From Acidobacteriota bacterium (GTDB lineage Bacteria > Acidobacteriota > Terriglobia > Terriglobales > Acidobacteriaceae), in the NCBI GenBank assembly GCA_021810735.1, contig JAJZIF010000103.1:1-9601 (forward strand): a stretch of DNA of 9,601 nucleotides, read 5' to 3'. The notes below the pieces were generated by a model. That model was not told the DNA's origin, searched no databases, and was given only the letters and a program-made list of their open reading frames with translations. A program made the position numbers and the translations under genes. Within the stretch, counting starts at the first letter, position 1. Each line of letters opens with the position of its first letter. This document shows, one piece after another, positions 6,653 to 9,601 of this stretch.

Positions 6653-8310
6653 GCAGCATTGTGAGTCTTCCTGACCAGACGACGGCACGGATACCGAAGC
6701 GGAATTATCTGACGAATGAGAATGGCATTCTGAGCTGGCTGCTGACCGGCGATCACAAGCGGATCGCTATTCTCTACCTGATCTCGATCACCTTCTTCTT
6801 CTTCATCGGAGGGGCACTGGCCGCATTGATCCGGCTGGAACTGCTGACGCCGCAGAGCGACCTGATGGCGGCCGACACCTATAACAAGGTGTTTTCGATG
6901 CACGGGATCATCATGATTTTCCTGTTCCTGGTGCCCAGTGTGCCGGCGACTCTGGGAAATTTCCTGATCCCGATCATGGTGGGCGCGAAAGATCTGGCCT
7001 TCCCGAAGATCAACCTGCTGAGCTGGTATCTCTATCTGATCGGCGGCGGGATGACGCTGTGGGCGATGATCAGTGGCGGCGTGGATACGGGCTGGACCTT
7101 TACAGTGCCGCTCTCAACGCACTATCTGAACACGAATGTAGTAACGACGGGGCTGGCGATCTTCGTTGCCGGGTTTTCTTCCATCTTCACCGGACTGAAC
7201 TTCATTGTGACCATCCACCGGATGCGCGCGCCGGGCATGACCTGGTTCAAGCTGCCGCTGTTTGTCTGGTCGAACTATGCGGCTTCAATCCTGATGGTGC
7301 TGGGCACTCCGGTGCTGGCGATTACGCTGGTTCTGGTGGTGCTGGAACGGACGATCGGCATCGGTGTCTTCGACCCGACCAAAGGCGGCGATCCCATTCT
7401 CTTCCAGCATCTGTTCTGGTTCTATTCGCATCCGGCCGTCTACATCATGATTCTTCCGGGGATGGGCGTGATCAGCGAAGTAATCTCGACCTTTTCCCGC
7501 AAGCGAGTCTTCGGTTATTCGGCGGTTGCTTTCTCGTCCGTGGCGATCGCCGTCTTCGGCTTCTTCGTCTGGGAGCACCACATGTTCATCATGGGTGTCT
7601 CGAACTACTCGACGCTGATCTTCAGCCTTCTGACGATGCTGGTAGCGGTCCCCTCGGCGATCAAAATCTTCAACTGGGCATTCACGCTCTACAAGGGATC
7701 GATCACCTTCGAGACACCGATGCTTTACGCCTTCGGTTTCATGGGCCTGTTCACGATTGGCGGCCTGACGGGCGTTTTTCTGGGATCTTCCGGTACGGAC
7801 ATCCACCTGACGGAGACCTACTTCATCGTGGCGCACTTCCACTTTGTGATGGTGGGCGGCATGTTGATGGCGTTTCTCTCCGGCATCCACTTCTGGTGGC
7901 CGAAGATGACCGGCCGCATGTATCCCGAGAAACTTTCTCAGTTGGCTGCGGTGGTGACCTTTATCGGCTTCAACTTCACCTTCTTCCCGCAGTTCCTGCT
8001 GGGCATGCTGGGCATGCCGCGTCGCTACGCAGCCTACCCGCCGGAGTTTCAGGTGCTGAATGTCTTTTCCACCGCCGGTGCTACGATTCTCGGCGTCGGA
8101 TATTTGCTGCCGATGATTTATCTGGTGTGGAGCCTGAAGTATGGCCAAATTGCGGGCAACAATCCCTGGCAGGCGACGGGACTGGAGTGGCAAATTCAGT
8201 CGCCGCCCCTGACCGAGAACTTTATCGAAATCCCGGTCGTGACCCAGGACGCTTACGATTACGAGTGGCTGGAGCGCCAGAAAGAACGCGAGGTAACCCA
8301 AGTTGGATAG
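6649..8310 (+). CDS. coxA: Cytochrome c oxidase subunit I, A2-type haem-copper oxidase
   Basis: Catalytic subunit that reduces O2 to water and pumps protons. The product is 553 residues with about twelve helices. Haem a ligands are His85 (SMHG) and His398; the haem a3 ligand is His396 (AHFHF). CuB ligands are His261, His310 and His311 (WEHHMF), with Tyr265 placed for the His-Tyr cross-link. Helix VI reads YSHPAVY: the D-channel Glu of mitochondrial-type enzymes (HPEVY) is Ala263, and Tyr259-Ser260 supply the YS motif of the A2 subfamily, as in Rhodothermus and Thermus caa3 oxidases. Asp115 (GAKDLAFP) at the D-channel mouth and Lys339 (PSAIKIF) of the K-channel are present. The frame is open well upstream, but ATG 6649 overlaps the coxB stop, gives the expected N-terminus with [12 protein letters not shown], and upstream codons are the coxB shadow frame. 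Confidence 0.97.
   Translation: MSSIVSLPDQTTARIPKRNYLTNENGILSWLLTGDHKRIAILYLISITFFFFIGGALAALIRLELLTPQSDLMAADTYNKVFSMHGIIMIFLFLVPSVPATLGNFLIPIMVGAKDLAFPKINLLSWYLYLIGGGMTLWAMISGGVDTGWTFTVPLSTHYLNTNVVTTGLAIFVAGFSSIFTGLNFIVTIHRMRAPGMTWFKLPLFVWSNYAASILMVLGTPVLAITLVLVVLERTIGIGVFDPTKGGDPILFQHLFWFYSHPAVYIMILPGMGVISEVISTFSRKRVFGYSAVAFSSVAIAVFGFFVWEHHMFIMGVSNYSTLIFSLLTMLVAVPSAIKIFNWAFTLYKGSITFETPMLYAFGFMGLFTIGGLTGVFLGSSGTDIHLTETYFIVAHFHFVMVGGMLMAFLSGIHFWWPKMTGRMYPEKLSQLAAVVTFIGFNFTFFPQFLLGMLGMPRRYAAYPPEFQVLNVFSTAGATILGVGYLLPMIYLVWSLKYGQIAGNNPWQATGLEWQIQSPPLTENFIEIPVVTQDAYDYEWLERQKEREVTQVG
8290..8305 (+). promoter_or_regulatory. Ribosome-binding site and TTG start of coxC
   Basis: GAGGT at 8290-8294 lies eight bases before TTG at 8303, which overlaps the end of coxA. 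The only nearby ATG in frame (8381) has no such site and would remove residues [11 protein letters not shown], which are of the type conserved before helix I in bacterial subunit III. The TTG is therefore preferred. Confidence 0.65.
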
Positions 8311-9040
8311 CCCGACGGTCGCACTACACGAAAGCACGCATTCGGAGCATCCCTCCTATCAGCGTCACCATTTTGTGACGATGGCGCAGCAGAGGGAGTC
8401 GGCGAGCTTTGGCATGTGGCTGTTTCTGCTGACGGAGATCATGTTCTTCGGCGGCATGTTTACGGCATACCTGATCTATCGGAACTGGTACTATCCGGCA
8501 TTCGTGGCCGGATCGCACACGCTCTCGATCGTGCTGGGCACGACGAACACCGCCGTGCTGATCACCTCCAGCTTCACCATGGCCATGGGCGTCTGGTGCG
8601 CGGAGACGCGGCGGCGCGGTGGACTGATTCTTTCCATCATCCTGACGCTGATCCTGGGCCTGGCCTTCCTTGGCATCAAAAGCGTGGAGTACCACGAGAA
8701 GTGGGTGCAGCATCACGTGCCGGGGCTGCGCTTCGACGCAATGAGCTTCGTGCATCCGAAGGCGGAACCGGGCCAGCCCGCCGAGCCTGGGCTGCCGCTG
8801 GATATGGCGCAGCATACGGAGGTCTACTTCAGCCTCTATTTTGCCATGACCGGCATGCATGCGCTGCACATGATCATCGGGATGGGCCTGCTGATCTTCA
8901 TGCTCATCAAGGCAATCCGGGGCGCGTATGACAACGGGAATATCACCTTCATCGAAAACTTTGGCCTTTACTGGCACTTTGTCGATATTGTCTGGATCTT
9001 TCTCTTCCCGCTGCTGTATCTGATCAGTCGGCATCAGTGA
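8303..9040 (+). CDS. coxC: Cytochrome c oxidase subunit III
   Basis: Structural membrane subunit that stabilises subunit I and its proton uptake path. The product is 245 residues from a TTG start that overlaps the final eight bases of coxA. Five helices are visible, at about residues 37-58, 74-97, 107-125, 172-204 and 220-241. Family motifs include [17 protein letters not shown] near helix [11 protein letters not shown] in helix IV and the terminal [18 protein letters not shown]. Five helices rather than the seven of the mitochondrial protein is usual in bacterial caa3 and quinol oxidases, where the first two helices are carried elsewhere or lost. The loop at about 126-171 is long, His- and Pro-rich and less conserved. 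The stop is followed by a 46-base gap before coxD. Assignment is firm; the exact start is the only uncertainty. Confidence 0.95.
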   Translation: MDSPTVALHESTHSEHPSYQRHHFVTMAQQRESASFGMWLFLLTEIMFFGGMFTAYLIYRNWYYPAFVAGSHTLSIVLGTTNTAVLITSSFTMAMGVWCAETRRRGGLILSIILTLILGLAFLGIKSVEYHEKWVQHHVPGLRFDAMSFVHPKAEPGQPAEPGLPLDMAQHTEVYFSLYFAMTGMHALHMIIGMGLLIFMLIKAIRGAYDNGNITFIENFGLYWHFVDIVWIFLFPLLYLISRHQ

Positions 9041-9086
9041 TCGAGCGGGAAACCGAGACGCAACCTGGAAAAGCGGAGAAAAAGCA

Positions 9087-9404
9087 ATGAGCGAACTGGA
9101 AGCAAACCACGCGGAAGAACCCCATATCGTCAGTCCGAAGATTTACGCGATGATCGCGGCGACTCTGCTGATCTGCACCGGCCTGACGGTGGCGGCCTCC
9201 TATCTGGAACTCGGGCCGTGGAACGCCGTCGTCGCGCTTGGCATCGCGGTCTTCAAAGCGACGCTGGTGGTTCTCTTCTTCATGCACATCAAGTACAGCA
9301 GCAATCTGATGAAGCTGACGGTGGGTGCGGGATTATTCACCTTCCTGGCGCTGGTGGGCATGTCGATGTCCGATTACATCTCGCGCGCGTGGGGCAGCTT
9401 CTGA
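9087..9404 (+). CDS. coxD: Cytochrome c oxidase subunit IV (prokaryotic COX4 family)
   Basis: Small accessory membrane subunit of the caa3 oxidase, without cofactors, probably helping assembly or stability of subunits I and III. The 105-residue product has three helices at about 18-39, 44-67 and 76-96. The segment FKATLVVLFFMHIKYSS (56-72) at the end of helix II is the hallmark of prokaryotic subunit IV (COX4_pro/CyoD-like). The ATG at 9087 follows GGAG (9075-9078) at eight bases. It is the last gene of the run and is followed 24 bases later by a strong terminator hairpin, so transcription of the oxidase genes should end here. No odd features are visible. Confidence 0.93.
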   Translation: MSELEANHAEEPHIVSPKIYAMIAATLLICTGLTVAASYLELGPWNAVVALGIAVFKATLVVLFFMHIKYSSNLMKLTVGAGLFTFLALVGMSMSDYISRAWGSF

Positions 9405-9427
9405 AGCTTGCGACGCGATCCTTGCAT

Positions 9428-9458
9428 GAGGCTGCCGCACAGGCAGCCTCTTCTGTTT
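9428..9458 (+). terminator. Rho-independent terminator after coxD
   Basis: A perfect 9-bp stem, GAGGCTGCC (9428-9436) and GGCAGCCTC (9442-9450), encloses a GCACA loop and is followed by TTCTGTTT (9451-9458). It lies 24 bases after the coxD stop and should end the operon transcript. The T-run is interrupted on both sides, so efficiency is uncertain. Confidence 0.88.
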
Positions 9459-9470
9459 AGCCGCTCCATA

Positions 9471-9601
9471 GTGACTAAGAACTTATCCGTAAATAGATAT
9501 CGTTTGTCTCCAGCAGATCATGGCGGCAGCCAACGATAAAAGAGCCACGTAGCTGGCCTCTGTTTTCTCGAAGCTGACCAGTAGTTTGCGGAAGCGGTTG
9601 A
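9471..9601 (-). mobile_element. Right-hand end of an insertion sequence (boundary approximate)
   Basis: The transposase fragment and the sequence beside its stop (GTGACTAAGAACTTATCCGT, 9471-9490) look like an IS extremity in which the stop codon sits within or next to the terminal inverted repeat. The other end is outside the window, so the inverted repeat and target duplication cannot be confirmed; the edge is placed at 9471 only as a guess. Confidence 0.45.
9483..9601 (-). CDS. Transposase C-terminus (IS5-type DDE family likely), cut by window edge
   Basis: On the minus strand an open frame enters from the right edge and ends at TAA (9485-9483). About 38 codons are visible, ending in NRFRKLLVSFEKTEASYVAL and then LSLAAAMICWRQTISIYG. 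The pattern of a basic 'RFRKLLV.FEK' followed by a small hydrophobic helix with 'AAAMI' is how many IS5-family (IS4/IS5 DDE) transposases end. The catalytic residues lie outside the window, so neither integrity nor subgroup can be judged. It faces the oxidase genes tail to tail, with the coxD terminator between them. The 20-base stretch before its stop has higher A+T than the respiratory genes, consistent with a mobile element end. Confidence 0.72.
   Translation of the reverse strand, partial: NRFRKLLVSFEKTEASYVALLSLAAAMICWRQTISIYG

Noticed and set aside
7285..8337. 350-residue open frame on the minus strand opposite coxA
   Set aside because: Antisense shadow of coxA with strongly biased Arg/His/Gln/Asp content and no domain.
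7059..8378. 439-residue open frame on the plus strand, out of frame within coxA
   Set aside because: Shadow frame of coxA; the coxA frame has all haem and copper ligands, while this one has no membrane helices or motifs.

Overview
The window is about 60% GC by eye and carries a dense, co-directional (+ strand) run of respiratory genes. Gene order and protein character point to an Acidobacteriota genome, probably class Terriglobia (relatives of Granulicella, Edaphobacter, Terriglobus or Acidobacterium). That assignment rests on recognising the families and their order; no search was run.

Layout. Positions 1-3812 hold the distal part of an alternative complex III (ACIII) operon: actC (5' end cut off by the window), actD, actE and actF. 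These are joined by TGATG overlaps or a short gap, so they look translationally coupled; actA and actB would be expected just upstream. A small unassigned single-helix membrane protein gene (3799-4413) overlaps the end of actF. A 204-bp gap follows (4414-4617), holding an unusual degenerate tandem repeat with a period of about 31 bp. It leads into a SCO1/SenC copper chaperone gene (4618-5499) and then the caa3-type cytochrome c oxidase genes: coxB with a fused cytochrome c domain, coxA (A2-type, YSHPAVY motif), coxC (TTG start) and coxD (9087-9404). A strong rho-independent terminator closes the run at 9428-9458. The last ~120 bp hold the 3' end of a minus-strand transposase gene, probably IS5-type.

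How the genes work together. ACIII oxidises menaquinol or ubiquinol through its membrane subunits (ActC and ActF are NrfD-like) and passes electrons through its haem and Fe-S subunits (ActA, ActB, ActE). ActE is a lipid-anchored monohaem cytochrome c. CoxB carries both a CuA site and its own haem c, so ActE or ActA could donate to it directly, and no free soluble cytochrome c gene lies in the window. CoxA reduces O2 and pumps protons; CoxC and CoxD are structural partners; SCO delivers copper, most likely to the CuA site of CoxB. The whole region encodes a bc1-independent quinol-to-oxygen chain.

The core genes are a known type of system. The least explained parts are the repeat tract at 4505-4610, the unassigned gene at 3799-4413, and the C-terminal extension of the SCO protein.
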